64,000 nucleotides of DNA from Isochrysis galbana (lineage: Eukaryota > Haptophyta > Isochrysidales > Isochrysidaceae), in contig CM030937.1 in the NCBI GenBank assembly GCA_018136815.1, positions 566,553 to 630,552 of the forward strand, given 5' to 3'. Made by a program: the position numbers and the translations under genes. The notes beneath the pieces were generated by a model. It saw only the letters and a list, made by a program, of their open reading frames with translations. It did no database searches and was not told the origin of the DNA. Of the stretch, positions 40,098 through 50,265 are shown piece by piece. Each line of letters starts with the position of its first letter. Position 1 is the first letter of the stretch.

Positions 40098-41956
40098 TCA
40101 AACCATGGACTTGGTCTGTTCGCTAGACTTTATGCCAGGGAACAGGCCCCTAAGAAAATCGGCGTCCGTGTTTGGCGAAGGTGCCGATTTCTCGTGGTGA
40201 TGGGCAACTTGTGTGAAATCAGCTCCTCCGCGCTTAGCCTGCGGGAAAAGTGGGTGGGTACACGCGGGCGGGATCGCTCCAAATCGTGCCATCCTCATGG
40301 CGGGGCTCAGAGGAGAGACGAGGCGTGCCAACGGGTGTTGAGCAAGGCGCTCCACTTGCACGCAGAGCACGACCCGTGAGCCAGATTGGCATGTGATCTC
40401 ATCTGGCAGACGTACCTTAATCATTGCCTCCAGGTCAGCGCGGTCGAGCCGCCCTGAACCATCGGCATCGATCGCGTCGAAACGGCTGAGGAAGGGCTCC
40501 ACATCTTCATGCGAGACATAGCTGTGCAGTACCGGTGATAGGCCCCGTTGGTACAGGGGCGGCGGGGCAAGCACCAGAAGCACCCATTGCACTGAATCGC
40601 TTGAGGCATCAGCGACGCTGTCGGTGGGGGCGTGATGGACGCATACCCAAGTTCAGTGAGCATGCCGACTACAAACTCGAGCTTGTCGACGCCATCGCCA
40701 TTCTTATCAAGGGCATCAATCAGGCCCACGTCGAGTTCTCGCTGCAGCATGTCCCATCTGCATTTTGCACGGAGTACGAAGCGCGGTAAAAATTTGGCGT
40801 ACTGGCCGCGCCACACGCGCGCGTTGAAGGGGCTAGGCTGGGTAGAAATGCGTGGCCGCCGCCGAAGTGGAGTGGGATGGCCAGGCGAGATCGGCGCAGT
40901 GCGGCACACTTGCGCAGTTGAAGTGCTCGTTGCTGACGAAGAGAATCAACACTGCCGATGAGAGCGCCTAGGAGAGCAACGGAGAGAGCAATGTGCAGCG
41001 TGGCCCACTGCCTCCCCGCCTAAAATGGCACCGAGGCACGCGGGCAACAGGTCACTCATGGCTTGCTCCGCGAGGGCAATCGATGTGGCTGCGCGAAAGA
41101 TTGCGCCAGCGCTGGGGAAGCAACTATGCGAGGCACTCACCTGCGTGGTGATGGAAACATCGCCGTAACCGACGGTGGTGGCCGTGACGAGACAATGGTA
41201 GGTCGCATCCCACAATGTCCATCCAGGCTCAATGCGCACAAAGCCTAAGACGCATGCGACGAGCAGCAGCGCGTCACAGGGTGCATGGGACATGCAAAAC
41301 TGGCCGCGCTCGGGTCAAGGGTGCGCACCTTCCGCGGCGATGGCCTGCACGAGCACAACCACTAGCACCTCGGGAAGCAGTCCTTTGGCATAAAATAGCC
41401 ATGTCGGCGGTGGCATCTCGACGTCGGCGCTACCGTCCTGATCGAGGTCTACTTTTGTGCTCGGGAAGAAGCGCTCCAATACAACACGTATCGCCGCGGA
41501 GACAGGTTCGAAGAGGGTCGACATCAACGCGGCGACGCCGGTGAATACGAAGATGATGCCGAAGAGGATGTAGAAGAGAGTGAAGAGCTGCGAGAGGAAG
41601 CTGGAGGGCGTCAGGTCGCCGTAGCCAACCGTGGACATCGTGACCATCTGGAAGTAAAGTGCGTCTGTGGTGGACCATTGGCACAAGGCGGGCTCTCCCT
41701 CGTCTGCGCTCTCGCACTCCTTGCTCTCGTGGCTCGTGTAGAAGAGATTGCCAAGAGCAAGGTAGAGCGTGAGGAGGAGCAGTGTATTGAGGTGAGGCAG
41801 CTCTAGAAGCCGTCGCATGGAGGCGATGCGGAAGGGCCCGATGGTGATGGACGTGGGCGTTGACGTTGCCGCCAGCATGAACGCGGCGAGCAACGCCAGC
41901 AGCAGCGCGGCGTTCTGCTCGACGGAGAGAAGCGGTTCGCTCTCGCTCGCCTTCAT
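40098..41956 (-). CDS. Two-pore K+ channel (TPK/KCO type) with two EF hands, six exons
   Basis: Exons (minus): 41,956-41,329; 41,244-41,141; 41,019-40,910; 40,757-40,647; 40,521-40,416; 40,238-40,098 (399 aa). All phases agree; for intron 1 an alternative junction about 45 bases away also keeps the frame. Pore 1 is STVGYGDLTP and pore 2 is TTVGYGDVSITTQ. TM4 reads RQWATLHIALSVALLGALIG. The C-terminus carries EF hand 1 (DKNGDGVDKLEF) and EF hand 2 (DADGSGRLDRADLE). The order TM-P-TM-TM-P-TM plus EF hands is that of plant TPK channels, K+-selective and Ca2+-activated, usually in the vacuole membrane. ESEPLL at residues 4-9 is an acidic dileucine sorting signal, which fits a vacuolar location. 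No 14-3-3 site is obvious. The true Met is M at 41,956; the upstream in-frame GA/CT stretch is rejected. Confidence 0.93.
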
Positions 41957-42736
41957 TGCTGAGAGGGAGGGAGGGAAGGAGAGAGACAGAGAGAGAGAGA
42001 TCGGACAAACGGCTCGCAGCGCACGCACCCTTCTCTCCCTCAACAGAAGGGGTGGGGGGGGGAGACGTCGGTGTTTTTATTCTCTAGGGCTGCGGCCTCA
42101 TGGAGCAACTCCATTTTTGTACTCTAGTAGTAGACTGAATGATTTGACATCTAGAATCGCTGCAGCTGGCAGCTGGATAAAAGTTACCCCTTGTTACAGC
42201 CTGTTATTCCCTAGGCCGGAGTGTCTTCTTATTAAATGGCTGAGGTGGTGACTCATGGTCATAGTCATAGTCATAGTGACTTTTTCGTGCACGCGCACGC
42301 GCCCATGAGCCATGAGCATGAGCATGAGCACGGATTATGGATTACCGATTAGCGATTAGGATCTGGGAACCCTTCGACACAGGCGGGAAGAGAGAAAAGG
42401 CGGGAAACACCGTGGGGGAGAGGCAGCGCCGCCCTACATGGTAAACACAAACTATACGGTTATAACTTATTATAACGTGTTTGTGTTTGTGTTTGTGTTG
42501 CTGTACGGAGTACGGAGGCCCCCCCAAAAGCCCAAAACAGAGAACAGCCCGCTTTCACCGTGTTTCGTGTTTCAAACACGCAAACGCCTTCCTTAGTAGC
42601 GTGTAGCGTGCCGTGTTTGCGATGTGCGAGATTCCCGTGTTTGCTAGAAACTAGAAAAGCGAAAATCTAAAAAAAATAGGCCGTTTTTGTTGTTTGCTGT
42701 GTTCTGTGTTCGGAGGCCCTCCCTCCCCCTGCCGTG
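41957..42736. other. Purine tract then intergenic sequence, no gene
   Basis: A GA-rich tract (41,959-42,000) lies just upstream of the channel start. Further out are GTCATA repeats (42,257-42,280) and CATGAG repeats (42,304-42,330). No supported frame. Confidence 0.4.
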
Positions 42737-43953
42737 TTTCACATCTAGGTGCACTAGAAACTATTGTTATAGTTTTAGCGATGGAGCGCGCGCCGACCGC
42801 TCCCACCTCCCAGCCCTCTGCCGCCACGACGCCCCAACGGGGCCGACCCAAGCCCCGATTCCGCAAGAATACACGCTTAAAGACGCTCGTAATCGCAAAA
42901 CGCTAGAAGACATCAATGTTAAGGCGCTCACTAAGGCGTTCCTCGCGATGAGGAAAACAAAGAAGCAGAAATCCACATTAAGATGGGAAAAGAGACTACC
43001 GGCCCTCTCAGGAAAATGGAAGCAAATATCGCAGCTGTACAAATACAACTTTCTGACCCCGAGGGACTCGTACATGCACTTCAAACACATCCTGTATAGG
43101 AGAATAGCCACGGCGAATAGATTCGCGGACGACCCGACATGCCGCTTCTGTGGTATTGCCCCCGAAAGCTCCACGCACTTAGCCGTATGCATCGCGACGG
43201 TGCCCGTCTTCGAATTCATAGAGGGTCTTATAGCTTATAGGGATTAATCTTAGGCCGGGCTCAGAAGTAGCCCAGCGTCTTTTTTGCTACCAAGTGGACA
43301 GGCCTCACCCCTCCTCAGGATACTTAGGTATCCTGGCGTGGAGGTACATCCTTACGGACTTCTACAACATACAATATGGCAACGCGGATGGTAGGTCCGC
43401 AAGATCGATCCTTAGGGCAATTCTCACTAGATACCACCTATTAGCAACGGCGAAAACTGGTTTCTTCCAAAGACTTAAGGGGCAACGGGAGAAGATGGGG
43501 CTACACGCCCCGAGTAATAAGCATATAAAGAAGATGATAAGCCCCCTTTACACGGTGGATAAAGATTTCAACCTTGTAGCATCGGAGGACCTCTCGCAGG
43601 CGGCGAGAGAATTGGATATACGAAACATCACTTAGGATGGATAACATACTTGCTAGCAATAAACCTGGCGGAGACCAAAGCGGGATCGTACGGACTCCAA
43701 GGAGGGTAATCCGATAACAGTAAGAACACAAGAGAAGCCACAGTCTCCCGCCCCCTTCTCTCCGACTCCCGGCCGAAGCAGCGCGCACGGCCTCCCTGGA
43801 ACCGGCTTCTCCGCTAAAGAGGGAACTGGGGAAGGGGAAGGGGGTTGATAGGGGTTAGGGTTGGGCAGTAGGGAGGTTCAATAGCACGCTGCCTCACGCC
43901 GCGCATGTAGCGGGAATTTTTAAGAAGATTTTTTTTTTCACATCTAGGTGCAC
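42737..43953 (+). mobile_element. LINE deletion derivative with 18-bp target duplication
   Basis: The element is 42,755-43,935, 1181 bp. TTTCACATCTAGGTGCAC flanks it on both sides (42,737-42,754 and 43,936-43,953). The 5' hairpin AAACTAT-TGTT-ATAGTTT (42,758-42,775) precedes ATGGAGCGCGCG at 42,781. Then, after only about 80 bases, the sequence jumps to the region after the RT core of a LINE. The 3' end is TTTTTAAGAAG plus a T run, matching the element at 2791-4190. Both ends are kept and the middle is deleted, so it must have been mobilised by another copy. Confidence 0.75.
42781..43635 (+). pseudogene. Broken LINE ORF: 5' start joined to the zinc-finger C-terminal region
   Basis: The frame from 42,781 (MERAPTAPTSQPSAATTPQR) stops at 42,906. 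Another frame from about 42,870 to 43,247 carries HILYRRIATANRFADDPTC and then CRFCG...HLAVC, a C-x2-C...H-x3-C zinc-binding pattern found after the RT in many LINEs. A third frame, 43,294-43,635, is related to 7505-7844 (minus). RT and endonuclease domains are absent. Confidence 0.65.
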
Positions 43954-44116
43954 AAGACACAAGGGACAAGGGACAAGGGACAAGGGAAAGGGAAGAAAGA
44001 AGGAAGGGGAAAGGGAAAGGGAAAGGGAAAGGGGGGCGGGCGGGGTAGCAGGAGGCAAGAGCAAGAGCAAGAGACAGAAGGCGGGAAAAGGGAAAAGGGA
44101 AGGGAAACGTGGGGGA
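43954..44116. repeat. GGGACAA / GGAAAGGG simple repeats
   Basis: Purine-rich tandem motifs, no gene. Confidence 0.6.
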
Positions 44117-44315
44117 TCGCCCAACCTGGATGGGAAATACGGTGCTGGGGCCTGCAAATACAGCCAAATACATATGTATTTGGCCTCCGGCCAAATACAT
44201 TTCAAATACATTCGAGGCCTACAACCCAGGTGGCGCTTCAAATACAGCCAAATACATATGTATTTGGCCTCTAGCCAAATACGGTAAATACGTATTTCCC
44301 ATCTAGGTCGCCCAA
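44117..44315. mobile_element. hAT MITE, 183 bp, with 8-bp target duplication
   Basis: The element is 44,125-44,307, with ends CCTGGATGGGAAATACG and CGTATTTCCCATCTAGG, inverse apart from one base. TCGCCCAA flanks both sides (44,117-44,124 and 44,308-44,315). It is almost entirely CAAATACA/GTATTTGG subterminal repeats, including two ACATATGTATTTGGCC palindromes. Same family as 30,685-31,548. A GGCCTACCCCTA motif follows at about 44,330. Confidence 0.87.
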
Positions 44316-44685
44316 GGGAACAAAACCCTGGCCTACCCCTATGTATATGTGCCTAGTCTTCGGTGGGGGGGGTGTTTGAAGTGGGGGTGTTGATCAGTGT
44401 GTTTCAGGCGCGGGGTTATATTTAGACGTGTGCCTGTTTAGGAAGTTCTGCGGTGCGATGGCTGGGCTGTAAATATACGTTCCCTCGACAGAAATGACCT
44501 CTCACTTGTACACTCCTCTTATTGCTATTTTTGGGGGCGGGCGGCGGGCGGCAGCCGCGGCGGAGGCGGAGGAAGAGGGGGAAGAGGGGGGGGAAGAGGG
44601 GGGGAAGAGGGGGGAAGAGGGGGAAGAGGGGGAAGAGGAGAGAGGAAGGGAGGGAGGGAGGGAGGGAGGGAGGAGGTGGGGGGGC
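44316..44685 (+). promoter_or_regulatory. Upstream region of the amino acid transporter with purine tract
   Basis: A GAGGGGGAAGA-type homopurine tract (44,560-44,680) leads straight to the start codon. Translating it gives only E/G/R repeats, so I place the start after it. Confidence 0.5.
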
Positions 44686-47336
44686 ATGTACCAAGCGAGC
44701 CGGCGCTACCTCTCTACGGCGGACGTGGAGGCTCGTCGGCTGGTTGGCTCTGCGCTCTCTCGCGGCCGGCGTGGCCTTGGCACGCTGCCCCGCTTCCGCT
44801 ATGAAGTGCCAGACACCACCTTCCTCGCTCTAGTGGGCACTTCTCTCAATCTACTCAACGCGACGACGGGACCCGGCCTTCTCGCTCTTCCCCTCGCCTT
44901 TTCTCGCTGCGGATGGGGTCTGGGCACGATTCTCTTGCTGCTGGTCTTCACTCTCAACCATGCCAGCCTTGGGCTACTCCTCCGAGCATGCCTCGCGACC
45001 AGAGAGCATTCGTACATTGGGCTGTGCACGCACGTGTCGCGCTTCACCGCTTCGCTCATCGACTGGTCGTCGCTAGCTTTCTTCTTCGGGTCGTCCGTCT
45101 CGTACCTGGTGATTATTGGCGAGGCCTTTACCGTCATGACCGCCCCGCTCGGCTCCGGCGTGCTCTACGAGGGCGGACCAGTATCCGACGGGCCGCTGCA
45201 CTACTCGGCGATAGCGCTGCTGCTGCTCATCCTCTTCACGCTTGTCGTGCTCGCGCCCCTCTCTTTCCTGCGCAGCATGGACTCGCTGCAGTGCACCTCG
45301 GCGCTGGGCATCTTCTGCCTCATGTACGCCGTCTTTGTCATCGTCGCTTACAGGCCCTACCATGGCGCCAGCCTCGACGGCGCCAATGGCGCCGCCATCG
45401 CCTCAATCACGACGTCTGTGCCGCCGCCGTCTCCCCCTACGCTGCCGATGTTTGTCTTCTCGGCCGAGGCGCTCGTCTCGCTCCCCACCCTTACATTTTG
45501 CTTCTCCTCCCAGTCGCTCTTCCCACCTGCGCTCGAGACGCTCCACCAGCCCGCGACATACAACTTCATGAACTCGGTAAGTTATACTCGGGCGCACGCT
45601 ACGCGTTGGCGAGCGCCTCGGCTCGCGCATGACACTCACTCGCCCTCCGTCTACAGGTGGTGGACATTACGATGTACCTGACACTCGTCATCCACCTCGC
45701 CGTCGGATTGGCGGGATCACTCGCGTTTGGCCACGCCGTCGCGCCGAACGTGCTCGACTCGCTACCGCAGGTATGCCCGACCCGGCAGCGTGCTCCTCAT
45801 GCGAGCCCTTTTCTCGTGTGCGCACCGCTACGCATAGTTTACGCCGCCCGAGCCGTCGGCCCACCGCTCTAACCCACGAATTCAACGCCTTGCTTGCGCC
45901 AGACTCCCGGCGTCCTCGCTGCCCGGCTTTGTGTGGTCCTCGCCTTCGCCTTCACCTTCCCAATGATGGTGTTCCTGTGCCGTATGCACCTTCGCTCCAT
46001 TATAGCGCGCGCGCGCGCATCGGGCGCCAGTGCAGGTGTTGCGCAGCTTGCACCCGCGACGGGCATCGTCTCGGAGTTGCTCGCCTCGGAGCGAGACTGC
46101 TCGTCCGACCTTTCCATGCACAGCGGTGTTGAGTCCGTCCATGGAAGAGCGGAGGCCGGGAAAGATGGCAACCCGGCAACCCTGTCAACCGCGCCCTCCG
46201 AGGACGACCTCTCAATACACGGATTCATCCAGGTGGAGTCCAAGGGCGCCGTGCAGTCGGCAGCATCAGTAGGTGGCGGCGAGGGAGACGAAGGCGATGG
46301 CAACGATCCGGCAGGCGCCATCAGCCAATCTGACGGGTTTCGTCACAACCTTGTGAGTGGCCTGCTGGTCGGCGCGTCGCTTGTGTGCGCCATCTTCTTC
46401 CCCAATATCGACGCCATCTTCGGGCTGCTTGGTGGCACCACCTCGGTCGTCCTCTCGTTTGTCGCGCCCGCCATCTTCTGGGAAGTGACGGTCGGTTACA
46501 TGTTTTCGTGGCACCACCCTATCAGACTGTTTTGCAAGACGCTTGTCGGTTTCTCCGCCCTCATCGCCTCACTCTCACTCCCGGGCGTGCTTATCGACTT
46601 GCTCGGCGATCTCTACGCGACAACATGGTACGTCCCCATGGCATCCAGTGCGGGGCTCTCCACGTGGAAGGGGTCGGCCGCGCCTGCCATCGCCGCCGCC
46701 CGGATGTCGACTCGCGCCTCGCCGATTGACATAGCGCTCGCCGCCTCCAAGGAGCTGCCCAAGGTCGCAAAAGGCGCCGCGAACGCTGTCGCCTCCGCTG
46801 CCGTGACTGCCGCCACCGAGGCCGCCTCGCGCGTTCGAGGCGCGCGCGGTGGGTTACTCGTGCGGAAGGATGGGCGGGGAAAATCCGCTACGCCCGCCCA
46901 GCAATCGGTATCCGGGCATGCAGCGGAGCCGACGACTGAGCACCCGTCGACGCGAGTGGGCACGCAACAGCCAACGGCGAAGCATGCGACGGAGCCGACG
47001 GCCGACCACCCGCCGACTCCCGTGGGCGCGCAACAATCTACGGTGGCGGCGGAGTCGACGAAAGCAGCTGCTCACAATCGATCGCCACCAATGGCTGCGA
47101 CGAAAGCGGGGCCGTCGCCGCCTCAGGGCGGCTATGTTGGCGCCCAACCAGATGCCAAGACAATTGAGGGTGAATCTCGTCAGAATTACCTGGCGGCGCG
47201 CACCTCTCCGTCGCGGGATTCTGGGGGCGAACAGAGCAAGAAGAGGGGTAAAGTGGAAGGTGGTACGAGCAAACTCTCGTCGGGAATGCCGGCGGGCGAT
47301 GGGAACACAAAGCCAGGGAATGCGCGTCTGCTTTAG
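44686..47336 (+). CDS. Amino acid transporter of the AAAP/SLC38-like family, three exons
   Basis: Exons: 44,686-45,576; 45,657-45,770; 45,903-47,336 (812 aa). Introns GTAAGT (80 bases) and GTATGC (132 bases) are both phase 0. TM1 has the family pattern SLNLLNATTGPGLLALP followed by AFSRCGWGLG, and about 11 TM segments follow. These include the pore-side helix PTLTFCFSSQSLFPPALETL, VVDITMYLTLVIHLAVGLAG, and at the end GLLGGTTSVVLSFVAPAIFW. AAAP proteins move neutral amino acids with H+ or Na+ at the plasma or vacuole membrane. A 110-residue Ser/Asp-rich insertion sits between TM8 and TM9 (about residues 370-475). The C-terminal 160 residues form a long soluble tail with two or three degenerate repeats of the EPTTEHPSTRVGTQQ type, unusual for the family. 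Substrate unknown. Confidence 0.88.
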
Positions 47337-47932
47337 ACGCACCCGTCGAAACCCCACCATCCGCCCTATTGAGCAGTGAGCTCTCTTGCCCTCGGCGGCC
47401 TCCGCTGGCAACGCCATACTTGCGCGCCGACTCGCACGGCGAAGCAGCAGAGCAAATGGTGGATGGCAGCATCACGTGTCGACTGTGCCATTGACGTCGT
47501 GGCCGCGGGGCGGGCTGAGGCGCGGCTTGGCACGTGGCACCGGGCCCTAGACGTATTGCGTCGCGTGTGGCGGTATGGGCATGGGTGTGCCGGGCTCCTC
47601 TATTCCAGTAGGCTTGCTTTTTTTGTAGGTCGTGCGTTATGCTGTACTATGCGCTGTGGCATTTAATACGAATAAGGCCCTTGATTCAAGCGGTTGTTTC
47701 TGGTCTCGCATTACGACGGCCGCCGCGCGCCGCTGCAGCAACATGCTTGGAAACATTTTGGTGCGCCCCTTCACGTCAGGGGCCGCTATTGCTCTCGACC
47801 GGTCGCTCGCTATGCAAGCGTTGGATGGTCGACACCCGATGCTACCCGGTACCCGGAAACTACACAGAAACACGTCACCCTACTTTTATAAGTGGGGGTC
47901 AATGGATGGGGGCCTCGCGCCCCCCTCACCAC
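47337..47932. other. No gene recognised
   Basis: Intergenic between the transporter and the next repeat copy. Confidence 0.35.
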
Positions 47933-48420
47933 TTACTCCATCGCGGACATCCCTTGGGCCCTGGCCCTTGGGGTTGACGGATCGCGCATGACCACTGGCT
48001 CGACATGCGAGGAGACGGAAGGGGAGCGTTCGGTGGGAGGCGCGGCGGGAACGGCGGAGAGTGATGGTGATGGAATGGCGGGATTGACCACCTCCTCAGC
48101 AGAGGAAGGCGGGAGGACGGGCTTGCGCGAGGGCGAGCGCGAGGACGGAGCGGCCATGGCTGGGTGATTGGTGATGGATAGGCTGAGGCTGAGGCTGCAG
48201 GAGAGGTTTGGTGTACTGATGGAGTGTTGAGAACGAGGGACGAGAACGGGAACGAGAACGAGAGCGACGAACGACGAACGACAGACGACAGAACTGATAA
48301 AGTCCGACGGACTAGTGACAGGGCACCACACTCACATCAACACTCTCCACACTTACGTATCTTCAGCACGGCACGCACAGAGATAGACCTGCTGACAGAC
48401 CGAACAAGGAAGAGAATGAG
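47933..48420 (-). repeat. 'MSAPSSR-ORF' element, minus copy
   Basis: The ATG at 48,157 (minus) opens MAAPSSRSPSRKPVLPPSSA, and the leader to 48,420 matches the inverse of 38,050-38,250. The frame ends at 47,933 after 75 codons, so it is truncated. Confidence 0.6.
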
Positions 48421-48428
48421 GCGAGAAG

Positions 48429-48590
48429 CGTTCAATCACCATCACCCACTGAGGGAAAAGCGTTCAATCACCATCAGCCTACACATGGAAAAGCCGTCAA
48501 TCGCCATTACCCCCACGGATGGAAAAGCGTTCAATCACCATCAGCCTACACATGGAAAAGCGTTCAATCGCAATCACCCCCGTGCTACGC
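48429..48590. repeat. Minisatellite, about 33-bp unit, five copies
   Basis: The unit AAAGCGTTCAATCACCATCA is followed by CCTACACATGG or variants. Copies alternate between two types, which suggests a two-unit higher order. Confidence 0.75.
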
Positions 48591-48974
48591 GATTGCGATT
48601 GCACGGACAAAAGCTTCTTTTTGTGGAAAGGTGTCCTCAACGCAGCCTGCGTCCACTCTCTCCTCTTGTGCTCGTTGGAGATGGGTCACAGTCATTGCGA
48701 TGGATTGGATGTGGTTTGACATGAGGCTCTTCAGGTTCAAGCTGCTCTTGTTTGACAACTTCAATATTTTCTTAATAGACTTGAGCGGGCTCCTCCTCTC
48801 GGATTCGAGTGTTGGTGTTGACTCTTGTGGTAGCGGGTATCGGTGCCTTTTCAGCAGACGGGTGAGGTGACACCTTGACAGGTTTCTTCTTTTGGTTCCC
48901 TAAGACGCTTCAGAGAGGAGGAGTCCATCGCGATTATGGCACAAGGTGCGGAGCTCGAAGAGGGTGTGGGTGTG

Positions 48975-49200
48975 GGTCGGTGAAGGGGGCAGCAGGCGAG
49001 GAGGGTGGGTGGCAGGCGAGGAAGGTGGGTGACAGGCGAAGGAGGATGGGCGGCAGGCGAGGAGGGGGCGGCAGGCGAGGAGGGTGATTCTGCAGTTTGG
49101 CAGTTTTTGCAGTTGGGGAACAGTTGAGCAGTTTCTGCAGTTGGGGAACAGTTGGGTAGTTTCTGCAGTTGGGGAACAGTTGGGCAGTTTTTGCAGTAGG
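48975..49200. repeat. Two adjacent minisatellites
   Basis: 48,975-49,086 repeats GGCAGGCGAGGAGGGTGGGT-like units of about 20 bp. 49,087-49,200 repeats TTTCTGCAGTTGGGGAACAG with a period of about 32 bp, four copies. No gene. Bases 48,591-48,974 and 49,201-50,265 also show no supported gene. Confidence 0.75.
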
Positions 49201-50265
49201 GCGTCAGACCAACCACGTCGGCCGCAGCTGTCCAAGAACCGCGCGTTGGTTCCACGGTAACGGGGGGACCCTCTTCGGATGGTTCCCTCAAGTCCCCCCC
49301 GGTGCTTTTCCTGGGTGAGTCGCCCGATGTAGGTAGGTCGTTCTGCCTCACTGGGTTTTCACCCATTGCCCATTGTAATTTGTGGAGAGTTATAATGGGA
49401 GCCGTGGCCGTGGGTCTGCGAGGGGGAGGGGCGAGATTTGAAGGGCTGCATATGTGTATGTATCTGTGGTATCAGCACACGTCAAGGCGTACGGGCAAGT
49501 GGGCTGAGGGGTGTCGTCATATGTGATATAGTACCGGGCTAGTGGGAGTAGTGGTAGTAGTGGTACTAACGCTCATATGTTTTATTATTATACACAAAAT
49601 TACGTCAGCGCCCGCTGCCTTAGCAAGTGAAAGCGAGCACACATGTACAAGGAAAAGCGTTTGCAGTGCAACGTGCGCCATCTAGCAAGCCCCAAACACA
49701 GCCGACGAGCCACTACTATTGTTTGCCTGTGTTGCGCCGTGCATCGCTCTGCTTCTCTGGCTGAGTCTCCGCTAGTTGATGGCTTTAGCGTCATATGCTG
49801 CATCGCTCAAGAACGCCTCAGGAGCAAGAAAGTATAAGACAGCACATGGTCATGGTGATAGCCATGCAACCGCATCGGCACACAAGCATTCCAAAATGAT
49901 AGCTAGTACGTCAGCAAGCATCATCGGAGCAGCCGCGAAGAGCAAAATGGGGCGAAAATGGCAAGAAACCAGCTTGGTCGACGAGCGAGCGCTGGAAACA
50001 GCAGTTTTGCAAAATTTGCAATCAAGAACTGGCAGTGCGCGGCTACATGCAACGCTCAACATAAAAATTGGTGTGGAACACGTGGTAAAACCATCCATCG
50101 GTTTCTATTCGGGCGCTGCGTTCTCGCAGAGTCAACTCTTCCTCCGCTAGCATGCCCAGGTGTGAGTCGCTAACAACCACGAGAGGGGATGAATTGGTGC
50201 CCCAACTCAGCTCGCGTCTTGCTCGTGGGGCTTCACCCGCGTCGCAATTTATGGCGATCGGTCAT

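Noticed and set aside
48429-49200. Possible CRISPR-like array
   Set aside because: The repeats are contiguous degenerate minisatellites without unique spacers, in a eukaryotic genome.
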